DNA of 64,000 bases from Rhodococcus sp. SMB37 (GTDB lineage: Bacteria > Actinomycetota > Actinomycetes > Mycobacteriales > Mycobacteriaceae): assembly GCF_004345605.1 (NCBI RefSeq), contig NZ_SLVY01000002.1, positions 62,001 through 126,000 of the forward strand, in the 5' to 3' direction. Made by a program: the position numbers and the translations under genes. Shown here in pieces: positions 1 to 9,219 of this stretch. The stretch's first letter is position 1. Every line of letters starts with the position of its first letter. Under the pieces are notes generated by a model. It had not been told where the DNA came from, made no database searches, and saw only the letters and a program-made list of their open reading frames with translations.

Positions 1-228
1 ACGTTGCTCGGCCTGATGCTCTCGTCGAACGGTGACCGTGACGGGCACCGCGATTGGGTCGGTATCGGCACCGGCTCGTGGGACCGCCAGAACCGTCCGA
101 GCTGGATCCGGCTGGACCGCATCCTTGATGTCCCGGAGGATGGCATCCGCCGCGAAGGTGCGATCCTCGAACGTTCCCGATTCGATCAGGTCGCATCGCG
201 CCTCCGCGCGGATTTCGGCTGGGCGTAG
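1..228 (+). CDS. C-terminal part of a possible PemK/MazF-family toxin-like protein (5' end outside window)
   Basis: The reading frame is open from base 1 to a TAG at 226-228, so only about 75 C-terminal residues are visible. The segment reads WVGIGTGSWDRQNRPSWIRL, then a stretch ending in an RREGAILERSRFDQV-type helix and a short tail. This resembles the C-terminal half of actinobacterial PemK/MazF-type proteins (SH3-like barrel endoribonucleases) from memory of the family. The catalytic N-terminal strands are not in the window, so the family call is tentative and activity cannot be judged. No antitoxin gene can be seen from this side. The convergent aquaporin gene ends 39 bp downstream. Confidence 0.5.
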   Translation, partial: TLLGLMLSSNGDRDGHRDWVGIGTGSWDRQNRPSWIRLDRILDVPEDGIRREGAILERSRFDQVASRLRADFGWA

Positions 229-267
229 GAAGCCGGGCGCACGCAATCCGAACAGCGGACTGGGGTT

Positions 268-1053
268 CTATGACGCACGTACTCCGCGGTCGCGGCCGAA
301 CAGCAACGTGTAGACGAGGGCGCCGACCGCGCCTCCGATGAGCGGGAAGACGATGAACAGCCACAACTGGGCGAGCGCACCGTCCTGGTAGAACGCCACT
401 GCGATACTTCGCGCAGGGTTGACGGACGTGTTGTCGATCGGGATGGCGATCAGGTGGATCACGGCGAGTGAGAAGCCGATCGCGACCCCCGCGTTGAGCA
501 CATCGGAGATCCGATCGGTGCTGGCGAGCACGACGAAGACCAGCAGGGCCGTGAGCAGAACCTCGACGATCATGGTGGCGCCGATTCCGTAACCGTTCTC
601 GATCACTCCGCCGAGTGGCCCCTCGATCGCGGACGGGCTGTGTGCGCCCCAGCCGTTCGCTCCCAGTCCGTCGGATGCGCGATCGTAGGACGGCAGCGAC
701 GACGCGACCGCGAAGATGGTGATACCGGCTATCAGGCCACCGACGATCTGGGCGATCCAGTATCCGATGGCGCGGACGGGCGGGACGTGCCCGACGATGA
801 GCTGCCCCAGGGTGACAGCCGGGTTGACGTGGCACCCCGAGATCGGCCCGATGGTGTAGACGAGGAAAAGCAGCGTCAGACCGAATGCGAGGGCGACACC
901 CAAATTGCCGACTTTCGCGCCGGCGAACACTGCGGTGCCGACTGCGGAGAATACGAGCACGAAGGTTCCGATTGCTTCGGCTATACATTTCTTGAGGTCG
1001 GAGAAGTCGTCGGGACCGAACTCCTCGAGGTTCGTTTCACGTTCTGGAGTCAT
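268..1053 (-). CDS. aqpZ: Aquaporin Z-type water channel (MIP family)
   Basis: A 261-residue inner-membrane channel of the major intrinsic protein family, expected to pass water. Both NPA boxes are intact, at residues 77-79 (in GCHVNPAVTLG) and 212-214 (in SVNPARS). By comparison with E. coli AqpZ the aromatic/arginine filter would be F57, H200, T209 and R215, the water-selective set rather than the glycerol-facilitator set. Six hydrophobic segments are visible. The first ~20 residues are an acidic cytosolic extension (many E and D). The loop at about residues 120-145 is longer than in E. coli. It is transcribed alone, convergent with the partial gene at the left edge and divergent from rpsT. 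Confidence 0.9.
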   Translation of the reverse strand: MTPERETNLEEFGPDDFSDLKKCIAEAIGTFVLVFSAVGTAVFAGAKVGNLGVALAFGLTLLFLVYTIGPISGCHVNPAVTLGQLIVGHVPPVRAIGYWIAQIVGGLIAGITIFAVASSLPSYDRASDGLGANGWGAHSPSAIEGPLGGVIENGYGIGATMIVEVLLTALLVFVVLASTDRISDVLNAGVAIGFSLAVIHLIAIPIDNTSVNPARSIAVAFYQDGALAQLWLFIVFPLIGGAVGALVYTLLFGRDRGVRAS

Positions 1054-1173
1054 GCCGCCAGTGTCATGCGGACCGAGGTGACGCGTGAGCGAACCGCCAC
1101 CGCACTATGAGATAAGTCACACTTGCTTGCGACTGGGACTTCGGGCCTGCGGGCCGTCGTGACCGCACCGGTT

Positions 1174-1201
1174 TTGGCATTACCTCCAACGCTGGTATCG
1201 T
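1174..1201 (+). promoter_or_regulatory. Candidate sigma-70-type promoter for rpsT
   Basis: TTGGCA (1174-1179) and TATCGT (1196-1201) are separated by 16 bp, about 70 bp ahead of the rpsT start. The -10 matches TATAAT at four of six positions. The rest of the 1054-1269 gap between aqpZ and rpsT holds no coding sequence that I can support. This is a pattern match only. Confidence 0.35.
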
Positions 1202-1269
1202 CGATCGTCGTGCCCTAGTGCACCCAGAGCTTTCCAATCAACTACCAGCAAGACGACAGGATTTTACGC

Positions 1270-1530
1270 GTGGCCAACATCAAGTCCCAGGTGAAGCGGA
1301 TTCGCACCAACGAGCGCAACCGGCTCCGGAATCAGTCGGTGAAGTCCTCGCTGCGCACTGCAATCCGTTCCTTCCGCGAGGCCGCGGCCGCTGGCGACAA
1401 GGACAAGGCCAGCGAGCTCCTCGTCTCCACCAGCCGTCAGCTCGACAAGGCAGTCAGCAAGGGCGTCATCCACGCCAACCAGGCTGCCAACAAGAAGTCT
1501 GCACTCGCCAAGCTTGCCAACAAGCTCTGA
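1270..1530 (+). CDS. rpsT: 30S ribosomal protein S20
   Basis: An 86-residue, very basic helical protein that binds 16S rRNA early in assembly of the small ribosomal subunit. It starts at a GTG with [20 protein letters not shown], and the [26 protein letters not shown] region is the family's C-terminal signature; length and composition are normal. It is divergent from aqpZ and convergent with the holA-comEC-comEA operon, as in Mtb, where rpsT (Rv2412) also sits next to holA. A strong terminator hairpin follows at 1574-1599. Confidence 0.97.
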   Translation: MANIKSQVKRIRTNERNRLRNQSVKSSLRTAIRSFREAAAAGDKDKASELLVSTSRQLDKAVSKGVIHANQAANKKSALAKLANKL

Positions 1531-1573
1531 GCCCTCGGCTCCGAGGTAGAGGACGCAAGCTCTGCTGACCGAA

Positions 1574-1602
1574 GGCCGCACCCTTTCGAGGGCGCGGCCT
1601 TT
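1574..1602 (+). terminator. Intrinsic terminator of rpsT
   Basis: GGCCGCACCC (1574-1583), loop TTTCGA, GGGCGCGGCC (1590-1599), then TTT. The stem is ten base pairs long with one mismatch. It lies 44 bp after the rpsT stop and between the convergent rpsT and holA genes. Confidence 0.8.
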
Positions 1603-1631
1603 CGTCGTGCGGATGACGACGCAACGAACCG

Positions 1632-2603
1632 TCAGGCGACCAGTTCCGCAACGGTGCGGACTGCGGACTCCACCGCATAATCAGCATCGGCAGCCGCGCC
1701 CTTGACGTCGGCGTTGAGTGCCGCGACCACCCCGAGCGCGATTCCGATCGATTCCGGCGCCCAGCGACGCGCCTGACCCTGCGCCTTCTTGACCTTCCAC
1801 GGCGGCATGCCGAGGCCCGACGCCATAGAGAACGGATCTCCCCGTCCGGCAGATCCCACCTTGGCGATCGTGTGCACGGCATCGGCGAGGGCATCGGCCA
1901 GCAGGACGTGCGGAACCCCCCGATGCATCGCCCAGCGCAATGCCTCGATCGCGCCCGCGAGATCTCCCACCACAGCCTTCTCGGCGACGTCGAATCCGGT
2001 GACCTCGGCTCTGCCCGAGTAGTAGCGCCGGACCGCGTTCGCGTCGATCTTGCCGCCGGTATCGGCGATGAGTTGGCTGCACGCTGCCGCGAGCTCGCGC
2101 AGTTCGGATCCGACCGCGTCGATCACGAGTTGTTCGACGTCGCCGGCGACCCGCACGCCGGCCGCCTGGAATTCCTCGTGCACGAATGCACGCACCCACT
2201 TCGCGCGTTCTCCGGCTTTGTCGGGGGCCTGGCATGCGTGCTCTTCGGCACCGCTCTTCCGCAGGGCTCCGACCATCGCCTTCGTGCGTCCCCCGCCGGT
2301 ATGCAGGATGACCAGGGTGACGCCGTCGGGGGGTGCTGCAGCCGCATCGAGAATCAAAGCCGCCGCATCCTTTCCCGCGTCGGCTGCGGACTCGAGGATC
2401 ACGACCCGATCCTCCGCGAACAGCGACGGGCTCAGAAGTTCGGCCAATTCCGGGACGCCCGCATCCCCTGCGCGCAGCCGCGACACCGGAAGGTTGTTGC
2501 CGGCGCCACTCCGGGTACGTACGGCCGCGATGATCTTCGTGACAGCGCGGTCGACGAGGAGTTCTTCGTCGCCGAGAACGAGATGCAGGGGTGTGTCGCT
2601 CAC
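1632..2603 (-). CDS. holA: DNA polymerase III delta subunit
   Basis: A 323-residue clamp-loader subunit that opens the beta sliding clamp for the replicative polymerase. The N-terminus ([19 protein letters not shown]) and the C-terminal helical region ([19 protein letters not shown]) are typical of actinobacterial HolA. It begins with a GTG whose first two bases overlap the comEC stop codon (GTGA), so it is probably translationally coupled to comEC as the last gene of comEA-comEC-holA. This matches Mtb Rv2415c-Rv2413c. Like other delta subunits it has an AAA+ fold without working ATPase motifs. Confidence 0.93.
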   Translation of the reverse strand: MSDTPLHLVLGDEELLVDRAVTKIIAAVRTRSGAGNNLPVSRLRAGDAGVPELAELLSPSLFAEDRVVILESAADAGKDAAALILDAAAAPPDGVTLVILHTGGGRTKAMVGALRKSGAEEHACQAPDKAGERAKWVRAFVHEEFQAAGVRVAGDVEQLVIDAVGSELRELAAACSQLIADTGGKIDANAVRRYYSGRAEVTGFDVAEKAVVGDLAGAIEALRWAMHRGVPHVLLADALADAVHTIAKVGSAGRGDPFSMASGLGMPPWKVKKAQGQARRWAPESIGIALGVVAALNADVKGAAADADYAVESAVRTVAELVA

Positions 2604-4990
2604 GGACCGATCGTGCCACGTGAGTCCGACACGACGGCCAGTGCCCCGGACCCGGCCCGCACCACCGCGACGTCCCCGTGCAGGTCGGTGCGCAGTATCC
2701 GGGAGCCCACGCTGTTCAAGGCCTCGACGATCTCCGGGTGCGGGTGCCCGAACGTGTTGTCGCGTCCCGCGCTGATCACCGCGACCCGGGGGCGCACCGC
2801 AGCCACGAAGGCCTCCGGTGTCGTCCGCGAGCCGTGGTGGGGAACCTTGAGGACATCGGCGCGCAGGTCCTCCCCGGCGCGCATCAACGCGTCGAGAGCC
2901 GGTGCCTCCGCATCACCCGGAAGCAGAATGCGTCCCACTGTCGTCTCCGCGACCATCACCAGCGAGAGATCGTTCTCCGACTCGGCGGACCGCTCGGCCG
3001 GAGGCCCGAGGATTCGGATCGTCACCGTCCCGACGCGCAGTACCTCCCCGGTCATCGTCTCCCGGATGCGCACCCCGAACTCGCCGGCCGTGCCGGCGAG
3101 GTCTCCTGCCGTGTCGCGCGACACCGCACCCGGACCCACGACCACCTCCCCCACGCGGCGGCCCTGCAGTACTCCGCGCAATCCACCCATGTGATCGGCA
3201 TGCAGGTGCGAGACGATCACGACCGGCACCGAGTCGATACGCAATCGTCGCAGGCACCGATCGACCGGTGTGGCCTCCGGCCCCGCGTCGACGACCACGG
3301 CCCTCCCGTCACCGACCGCGAGGACCACTGCATCTCCCTGCCCCACATCGCAGGCCGCGAACACCCAGCCGTTCGACGGCCAGCCGGGTGCGAACAGGCG
3401 TACAGGAATCCACACAATGAGGGTCGACACCAATGCGATACCGGCGACAACTCGTATTCTCCTGTAACGCAGAAGGACACAGCCGACGAGGGCGGCGCCG
3501 CCGATCACCGCTCCTCCCGGGATCCCGTCCGGCAGCGAGAGTTCCGCCGAGGGCAGCGAGGCTGCGCGATCGGCTACCGTCATCAGCCACCACAGCATCG
3601 GTGCCGCGCCGCGCGCGAGGAACTCGGCGACTCCCGGGACCACCGACGCGCACAGCGCGACGACCGAGCCGAGGACGGTCAGCGGCGCGAGCACCGGGGT
3701 CACCAGAACATTCGCCACCACCGCAACGACACTGACAGTTCCTGTCGCTGCAGCGAGGATCGGTGCGGTCACGATGTACGCCGCACACGACACCGCACAT
3801 ACTTCGGCCACGGCACGTGGCCATCCACGCTCCTGCAGCAGGGCAACCCACACGGGCGCGACGAGCACGAGCCCGGCGGTGGCCGTTGCGGACAGCGCGA
3901 ATCCCACATCCACCGCGAGCTCCGGCCACACCAGGACGAGAATTCCGATCGCGGCGCAGAGCGCGGGAAGCGCCTGCCGCTGCCGCCCGACGACGAGTGC
4001 GAGGAGTGCGACCGCTCCCATCGCGGCGGCGCGCACCACGCTCGGCGAAGGACGGACGACGACCACGAACAGCACCAACGCCACACCCGCCAGGAAGGCG
4101 CCCGTCCGTGGCCCTATCCCGACGAACCTGACCAGTAGCAGGACCGCGCCGAGCAGGATGCTCACATTCGCGCCCGATACCGCCGTCAGATGCGTCAGGC
4201 CGGACACCCGGAAGTCCTCGCGCACGTCGTCAGGCAGCCGGCTCGTGTCGCCGACGATCAGTCCGGGGAACAATCCGGCCGCCGAGGGTCCGAGCGCCCG
4301 CGCTGACACCTCGGCGAGGTCCTCGCGAACACTTCCGGCCCACTCGGCAAGTGCCGAGGGTGTTTCTGTCGCACGCGGTGGCCCGTCGGCCCGGAGCACC
4401 GCAACCGAGGTCCCCGGGTCGGGGCCTCCGGAAGCTGCGTTCTCGGACACCCGGCCCCTCATGGTGACTCGCTGCCCCGGCAGCAGATGCCGCCAGCCGT
4501 GGGCGGGAGCGAACACGACCGCTCTGCCTCCGACCGTCATCGACTCGCCCCGCAGCGTCACGTGTCGGACAGCGACGGGAATGCGTACCTGTGGCTCACC
4601 TCCGAACGGTGAACTCCGAACTATCCGTGGATCATCGGTCGGCTCCACCACTGCGGTGACCCACGCGCCTGCCGGGGCCGTCGCGAGCGGATGATGCTCG
4701 ACGAACCACATCCGCATCGCGACGGCCCCACCGAATCCCGCGGTGACGACGAGAACGGCGAGCACTCCTCGCATCACCCCGTCCCGTGTGTGCGAATGCC
4801 CCCTGCGCTTTCGCCGACACGGGTCGACCCTGCTCTTCGCGGACAGTACGACGACCAGCGCCCCCAACACCGCCGCCGCGGTCACGAGTGCCGAGATCCG
4901 CCAACCCGAGTACAGGCCGACCAAGGTCGCCGCCCACGCCGCGACGGCACACGGCAGGAGTCGGGCGTCGACAGTGGCCTGTGCGGTCAC
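2600..4990 (-). CDS. comEC: ComEC/Rec2-family DNA-uptake channel protein
   Basis: A polytopic membrane protein of 796 residues when started at the GTG at 4990, which overlaps the comEA stop as GTGA; the frame stays open further upstream but that part lies inside comEA. Order: N-terminal membrane pair with an OB-like soluble region, a central multi-helix competence domain (about residues 230-500), then a C-terminal metallo-beta-lactamase-fold domain. The latter has SHLHADH at about 594-600, an Asp in the LLPGDAE segment near 693, and a HHGS box near 718-721, so the presumed nuclease metal site looks complete. In transformable bacteria ComEC carries single-stranded DNA across the membrane. Whether this organism is naturally competent cannot be told from the window. 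Confidence 0.9.
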   Translation of the reverse strand: MTAQATVDARLLPCAVAAWAATLVGLYSGWRISALVTAAAVLGALVVVLSAKSRVDPCRRKRRGHSHTRDGVMRGVLAVLVVTAGFGGAVAMRMWFVEHHPLATAPAGAWVTAVVEPTDDPRIVRSSPFGGEPQVRIPVAVRHVTLRGESMTVGGRAVVFAPAHGWRHLLPGQRVTMRGRVSENAASGGPDPGTSVAVLRADGPPRATETPSALAEWAGSVREDLAEVSARALGPSAAGLFPGLIVGDTSRLPDDVREDFRVSGLTHLTAVSGANVSILLGAVLLLVRFVGIGPRTGAFLAGVALVLFVVVVRPSPSVVRAAAMGAVALLALVVGRQRQALPALCAAIGILVLVWPELAVDVGFALSATATAGLVLVAPVWVALLQERGWPRAVAEVCAVSCAAYIVTAPILAAATGTVSVVAVVANVLVTPVLAPLTVLGSVVALCASVVPGVAEFLARGAAPMLWWLMTVADRAASLPSAELSLPDGIPGGAVIGGAALVGCVLLRYRRIRVVAGIALVSTLIVWIPVRLFAPGWPSNGWVFAACDVGQGDAVVLAVGDGRAVVVDAGPEATPVDRCLRRLRIDSVPVVIVSHLHADHMGGLRGVLQGRRVGEVVVGPGAVSRDTAGDLAGTAGEFGVRIRETMTGEVLRVGTVTIRILGPPAERSAESENDLSLVMVAETTVGRILLPGDAEAPALDALMRAGEDLRADVLKVPHHGSRTTPEAFVAAVRPRVAVISAGRDNTFGHPHPEIVEALNSVGSRILRTDLHGDVAVVRAGSGALAVVSDSRGTIGP

Positions 4991-5799
4991 ACGGTCACCA
5001 ACTCGCGTAACCGGGCCAGCCTGGCAGGTCCTATCCCCTCCACCTCCGAGAGTTGCTCGACGTCGGTGAACGGTCCGTTGTTCTGCCGCCACGCGACGAT
5101 CGCCGATGCGGTGACCGGCCCCACTCCGGGCAGGGCATCCAGGGCGGCCTCATCGGAGGTGTTCAGATTCAACGGGTTCTGTCCCGGCTCCGTGCCGCCA
5201 CCGACCTCACCCGCATCCCCGGTCCCGGTCGCAGATACCGCGCTGCCCTCCGGAACCGGATGTGGCGGCGCTACACCGACGATGATCTGATCTCCGTCCG
5301 CGACCCGCCGAGCGAGGTTGAGTCCCAGCAGGTCTGCGCCCTCGCCGGGTCCGCCCGCCGCGTCGAGTGCATCCGCGACTCGCGCGCCCTCTCGGAGGTG
5401 CACCAGCCCCGGCTTCGCCACGAGCCCGACTACGCTGACCACCACCTCCCCCTGTTGCTCCGGTGCCGGGGCACGCGAGGACGTCGCGACCACTTCGACG
5501 GCGGGCAACGGCGGAACGGCCTCAGGCACGGGGCGATCCCGCCATACGACGACCGCTGCGACGAGAACCGCCACGGCGGCAACCCCGGCCAGAGCCCTAC
5601 TGCCACCGCGACCGGCGTCCCAGCGCGCCGAGCGCATCCGTTCGATCACGCTCTGCGGCCGAGTGACCTCATCCTGTCCGGAGCGGTCTGCGAGCAGGTT
5701 GTCGTACTCGTCCGCGTCGTCGTGCCCGACTCGTCCGATCGTGGCGGATCGCACGATCGCATCGAGCCGCGTTCTCGCGAGGTCCCCGTCGCTGCCCAT
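4987..5799 (-). CDS. comEA: ComEA-family helix-hairpin-helix DNA-binding protein
   Basis: A 270-residue membrane-anchored protein. It has a basic cytosolic N-terminus, one transmembrane helix at about residues 68-87, a linker, a SLBB domain (about 117-173, VVSVVGLVAKPGLVHL) and a C-terminal pair of helix-hairpin-helix motifs (from about 210, with LNTSDEAALDALPGVGPVTA and EGIGPARLARLREL). This is the receptor-type ComEA layout in which the HhH part binds double-stranded DNA outside the membrane. It is the first gene of the comEA-comEC-holA operon, with a 4-nt overlap to comEC. In Mtb eis (Rv2416c) separates comEA from the DegV gene; here only 97 bp do. Confidence 0.9.
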   Translation of the reverse strand: MGSDGDLARTRLDAIVRSATIGRVGHDDADEYDNLLADRSGQDEVTRPQSVIERMRSARWDAGRGGSRALAGVAAVAVLVAAVVVWRDRPVPEAVPPLPAVEVVATSSRAPAPEQQGEVVVSVVGLVAKPGLVHLREGARVADALDAAGGPGEGADLLGLNLARRVADGDQIIVGVAPPHPVPEGSAVSATGTGDAGEVGGGTEPGQNPLNLNTSDEAALDALPGVGPVTASAIVAWRQNNGPFTDVEQLSEVEGIGPARLARLRELVTV

Positions 5800-5896
5800 G
5801 CCGCGACGCTAATCCCACCACGGGAAGGGAAATGCGCGCAGACGACCGTTGGAGGGAATCTGTGGATGGATGGGACGGCTGTGGATAACCGTCCGC

Positions 5897-6715
5897 TCAG
5901 CTGCGCGCGACGACGATCCCGATCGCCCCCGGTCCGACGTGGGCCCCGAGCACTCCGTCGATCTCACAGGTGAGGAGTTCGGCCGCGTCGGGGATCCGCT
6001 CGGCAAGCTGTTCCGCGAGCAGGTGCGCACGTTCGGGTGCTCCACGATGGTGCACTGCGAGGAGTGGGGCAGGTCCGGCCTCGGCGACGACGCCGTCGAC
6101 CAGTTTCGCCATCGCCTTGGTCATCGTCCGGGTCTTCTCCCGCAACACGAGTTTCCCGTCGACGAGATGGAGGACTGGTTTCATTGCGAGGGCGGTGCCG
6201 AGTAGGGCGGTGGCCGTGCCGATTCGGCCGCCACGGCGCAGATGGTCGAGTCGGTCGACCACGAGCAGGGTGCGTCCGGATGCGGCCACCTCGACGGCCC
6301 GCGAGTAGACGTCGTCGAGGTCTGCACCGGATTCGGCCGCACGCGCAGCCTCGAGTGCAGCAAATCCCAGGCCCATCGCGGTGTTCTGCGAATCGATCAA
6401 GCGCACCCGATCGCCGAACGAGTCGGCGGCATTCTTCGCAGCCTCCCAGGTACCCGACAACAGCCGGGACAGGTGCACCGCCACCACGCCGTCGCCGTCG
6501 CTGTCGTCGAAGGCACGTGTGTAGGCCTCGAGCAGTTCGGCCGGGGACGGACCGGACGTGGTGACTCCCGACAGGTCATCGGGAAGCTCGTCGATACCCT
6601 CGCGATAGTCTCGTCCGTCGGAGATCACGTGCAGGGGAACGATCCGGATGTCGTAACGCTCCGCCATCTTCGGATCGAGACAACACGACGAATCGGTGAC
6701 CACCACTACTGACAC
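5897..6715 (-). CDS. DegV-family fatty-acid-binding protein
   Basis: A 272-residue protein starting at GTG 6715 (VSVVVVTDSSCCLDP). The frame extends further upstream but would run into octT. It has the DegV/EDD fold marks: an N-terminal TDSS box, a central TTSGPSPAELLEAY segment (TS-x-PS type), RLLVVDRLDHLRRGGRIG and a LVDGKL strand. Family members bind a fatty acid; in Firmicutes the FakB members present it to the kinase FakA, and the actinobacterial role is unclear. It lies 5 bp downstream of octT, matching the position of Mtb Rv2417c. Confidence 0.85.
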   Translation of the reverse strand: MSVVVVTDSSCCLDPKMAERYDIRIVPLHVISDGRDYREGIDELPDDLSGVTTSGPSPAELLEAYTRAFDDSDGDGVVAVHLSRLLSGTWEAAKNAADSFGDRVRLIDSQNTAMGLGFAALEAARAAESGADLDDVYSRAVEVAASGRTLLVVDRLDHLRRGGRIGTATALLGTALAMKPVLHLVDGKLVLREKTRTMTKAMAKLVDGVVAEAGPAPLLAVHHRGAPERAHLLAEQLAERIPDAAELLTCEIDGVLGAHVGPGAIGIVVARS

Positions 6716-6720
6716 AGCAC

Positions 6721-7488
6721 CTACCGTATGCCGTCCGCAGTGGGTTGCGCATCCGGACGAGTCATCCGCACCGCGTCGATCATCGCGTCGGCGACCTTGC
6801 GATGCCCGTCCCACCCCCAATGGATACCGTCGGGGTTCGCGTCGTCCGAAAAGATGTTCTCCCGCACGGCTTCACCGAGATCGACGAGGGGAACCGACTT
6901 CTCGTCGGCCCACTGTGAAATCGCCCGGGCCGCAGGACGACGCCCGCGATGCACCGACCGGTACTGCTCGCTGTCGTGCACGGACGGCAGAGTTCCGATC
7001 ACCGGCAGGTCCGGTCGCATGTACGCGAGGGCATCCCGGATGGTTTCGAGGTAGTCGACGCTCACCCGCGGCGGGAGCGCAACCGGCCAGCCGAGCGGTG
7101 ACAACCGCGGCTGGGCCCAGCCGTACGCGCTGCGCACGGTCCGACGCAGTGGGGCAGGCCGGAGGTACCGCATGCTCTCCCTCAGCGCCGTGGGCAACGG
7201 GGACGGCAACGTGTCCATCCCGCCGACGGCGAGCACGACCGCACCGGCGCGCGGAATGGCCGCCCACACACGCGGATCCTGCGTCATCGCCCACCACGCG
7301 TCGCGGGTGGTCCAGCCGATGCGAGCGATGAGCTCGACATCCCAGCCGAGCGCTGCTGCCGTGAGATTCGGCCAGATCCGCGGATCATCCGCGGGCAGGC
7401 CGCCTTTCGGTCCGTAATAGCTGAGCGAGTCACCGATCACCAACAGCGAGGGCCGCGGCGAGACCGTATCGGGTTCAGAGCGCGTCAT
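6721..7488 (-). CDS. octT: SGNH hydrolase, probable diglucosylglycerate octanoyltransferase
   Basis: A 255-residue SGNH/GDSL enzyme when started at ATG 7488, 14 bp inside the end of gpgP. Block I is [12 protein letters not shown] with the nucleophile at S21, and block V is [10 protein letters not shown] with D220 and H223. In mycobacteria the gene in this position (Rv2418c) is OctT, which octanoylates diglucosylglycerate, an early step of methylglucose lipopolysaccharide synthesis. The neighbour gpgP acts in the same route, which supports the call. Function is inferred from position and fold. A longer start at 7545 would overlap gpgP much more. Confidence 0.8.
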   Translation of the reverse strand: MTRSEPDTVSPRPSLLVIGDSLSYYGPKGGLPADDPRIWPNLTAAALGWDVELIARIGWTTRDAWWAMTQDPRVWAAIPRAGAVVLAVGGMDTLPSPLPTALRESMRYLRPAPLRRTVRSAYGWAQPRLSPLGWPVALPPRVSVDYLETIRDALAYMRPDLPVIGTLPSVHDSEQYRSVHRGRRPAARAISQWADEKSVPLVDLGEAVRENIFSDDANPDGIHWGWDGHRKVADAMIDAVRMTRPDAQPTADGIR

Positions 7489-8128
7489 CGGGCGATACCG
7501 TTGCCGACGCGTTCCACACATCGAGGCGCCAGGTCGGCGACTCACCGTAACCGCTGAGCTGCACCCAACCGGTGTTCCCGAGTCCCCCGAGGACCGGCCA
7601 TCGATCGACCGGCAGTTCGAGCAACGATGCCGTGAGCGCTGCGATCAACCCGCCATGGGCGACGAGCACGATCGGCCGCTCGCTCCACTGTTCGTACTTG
7701 GCGAGCAACTCTTCGACTACGGGCCTGCTCCGCTCGGCAACGTCCACACGGCTCTCGCCTCCGGGGGGTGCCCAGGTCGCGTCCCCGCGCCACTGTGCAC
7801 GCGCGCCTGGATGGCTCGCATCGACCTCGGTGTGGGTCAGGCCCTGCCACTGTCCCAGGTGTGTCTCACGCAGCCGCGGATCGATCTCGACCGGTAGACC
7901 TGCACGGTCCCCGATCGCCGTCGCGGTGTCGTACGCACGTCGCAGATCCGACGACACGATCGCGATCGGATCGAAGCCGGCGATCGTGTGGGACACCGCC
8001 AGTGCCTGACGGCGACCGAGGTCGGACAGATCGGTGTCGAGCTGCCCCTGCATCCGGCTGGTCGCGTTGTACTCGGTCTGTCCGTGACGCAGCAGGATCA
8101 GGCGCCGCACCCGCACCGGCGCACTCAC
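7475..8128 (-). CDS. gpgP: Glucosyl-3-phosphoglycerate phosphatase (histidine phosphatase family)
   Basis: A 217-residue histidine-phosphatase-superfamily enzyme. The catalytic RHG is at residues 14-16 ([12 protein letters not shown]), with H15 as phospho-acceptor. The [13 protein letters not shown] segment carries the general acid, and [11 protein letters not shown] carries the second histidine. By synteny it is Mtb Rv2419c (GpgP), which removes phosphate from glucosyl-3-phosphoglycerate to give glucosylglycerate for methylglucose lipopolysaccharides. Its GTG start overlaps the rsfS stop as GTGA and its 3' end overlaps octT, so nadD-rsfS-gpgP-octT-degV looks like one transcription unit. Without synteny it could only be called a phosphoglycerate-mutase-like phosphatase. 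Confidence 0.85.
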   Translation of the reverse strand: MSAPVRVRRLILLRHGQTEYNATSRMQGQLDTDLSDLGRRQALAVSHTIAGFDPIAIVSSDLRRAYDTATAIGDRAGLPVEIDPRLRETHLGQWQGLTHTEVDASHPGARAQWRGDATWAPPGGESRVDVAERSRPVVEELLAKYEQWSERPIVLVAHGGLIAALTASLLELPVDRWPVLGGLGNTGWVQLSGYGESPTWRLDVWNASATVSPDDAL

Positions 8129-8523
8129 TCATCCTCCGCATCGTCCGTAGCTGCGCGCGGGCCACCGACGCCGTCGACCGGGACCGTCGGGCAGTCCTTC
8201 CACAGACGCTCGAGGGCGTAGAAGTTCCGCTCCTCCTCGTGCTGGATGTGCACGACGACGTCGATGTAGTCGAGCAGGGTCCATCGTCCTTCGCGAGTCC
8301 CCTCACGACGGACCGGCCTGTGACCGGCGTCGCGCAGCTTCTCCTCGATGTTGTCGACGATCGCGTTGACCTGACGCTCGTTGGGTGCCGATGCGATGAC
8401 GAAGCAGTCGGTGATCACCAGTTGCTCCGACACGTCGAGCACCACGACGTCGGTCGCCAGCTTCTCGTCTGCGGCGAGGGCCGCGATGCGGGCCATCTCG
8501 AGTGCTTCTGCCGTTGCGCTCAC
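8125..8523 (-). CDS. rsfS: Ribosomal silencing factor RsfS
   Basis: A 132-residue RsfS/Iojap-family protein that binds uL14 on the 50S subunit and blocks joining of the subunits under starvation. The core is clear: VVVLDVSEQLVITDCFVIAS, ERQVNAIVDNIEEKL and WTLLDYIDVVVHIQ. The last 20 or so residues form a polar, acidic tail. The GTG start shares one base with the nadD stop (TAGTG), and its own stop overlaps gpgP by 4 nt, so the three genes are tightly coupled. The nadD-rsfS pairing is widespread in bacteria. Confidence 0.95.
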   Translation of the reverse strand: MSATAEALEMARIAALAADEKLATDVVVLDVSEQLVITDCFVIASAPNERQVNAIVDNIEEKLRDAGHRPVRREGTREGRWTLLDYIDVVVHIQHEEERNFYALERLWKDCPTVPVDGVGGPRAATDDAEDE

Positions 8524-9200
8524 TACGTGCTCTTTCTCTCGGTGTTCAAGTGGTTCGTCGTCGGCGCGTCCACGTAGAGGTGACGCTTACTGATGTACTG
8601 CACCACACCGTCGGGCACGAGGTACCAGACCGGACGGTGATTGTGGACCCGTGTTCGGCAGTCCGTCGAGGAAATCGCCAGCGCCGGGATCTCGACGAGG
8701 CTCACCGCCTCGGGAGGAAGCCCCTCGAGGTGTGGTGCCAAATGCTCGACGCTGAGGTCGTAACCAGGGCGGGATACCCCGACGAACCGAGCAAGCTCGA
8801 ACAACGTCGGCCAGTCCTGCCACGACAGGATCGATGCGAGGGCGTCGGCGCCGGTGATGAAGTACAGCTCCGAATCCGGATACTGTTCCCGGAGGTCACG
8901 GAGGGTATCGACAGTGTAGGTCGCGGTGCCACGGTCGATGTCGACGCGACTGACGGTGAACCGGGGGTTGGACGCTGTGGCGACCACGGTCATCAGATAC
9001 CGGTCTTCCGCAGCGCTGACCCGCCGACCGGATTTCTGCCATGGCTGCCCGGTCGGTACGAAGATCACCTCGTCGAGGCCGAAGCCGGCGGCGACCTCAC
9101 TGGCGGCGACGAGGTGCCCGTTGTGGATGGGATCGAAGGTACCGCCCATGACGCCCAGACGTCGCGGGGACGCCGGGTATCGGTCGGATGACTGAGGCAC
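8523..9200 (-). CDS. nadD: Nicotinate-nucleotide adenylyltransferase
   Basis: A 226-residue nucleotidyltransferase that adenylates nicotinate mononucleotide in NAD synthesis. [11 protein letters not shown] holds the (H/T)xGH site at residues 26-29, and ISSTDCR at 177-183 is the second family motif. I chose the GTG at 9200 because the frame upstream runs through the neighbouring VWA gene; a start closer to LGVMGGTF cannot be excluded. It lies 19 bp after the VWA gene and overlaps rsfS by one base. Confidence 0.93.
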   Translation of the reverse strand: MPQSSDRYPASPRRLGVMGGTFDPIHNGHLVAASEVAAGFGLDEVIFVPTGQPWQKSGRRVSAAEDRYLMTVVATASNPRFTVSRVDIDRGTATYTVDTLRDLREQYPDSELYFITGADALASILSWQDWPTLFELARFVGVSRPGYDLSVEHLAPHLEGLPPEAVSLVEIPALAISSTDCRTRVHNHRPVWYLVPDGVVQYISKRHLYVDAPTTNHLNTERKST

Positions 9201-9219
9201 GGTTGTCCAGCTTACGGGG

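Noticed and set aside
1872-4138. Long plus-strand open frames opposite holA and comEC
   Set aside because: They are antisense shadows of conserved genes with typical GC-rich composition.
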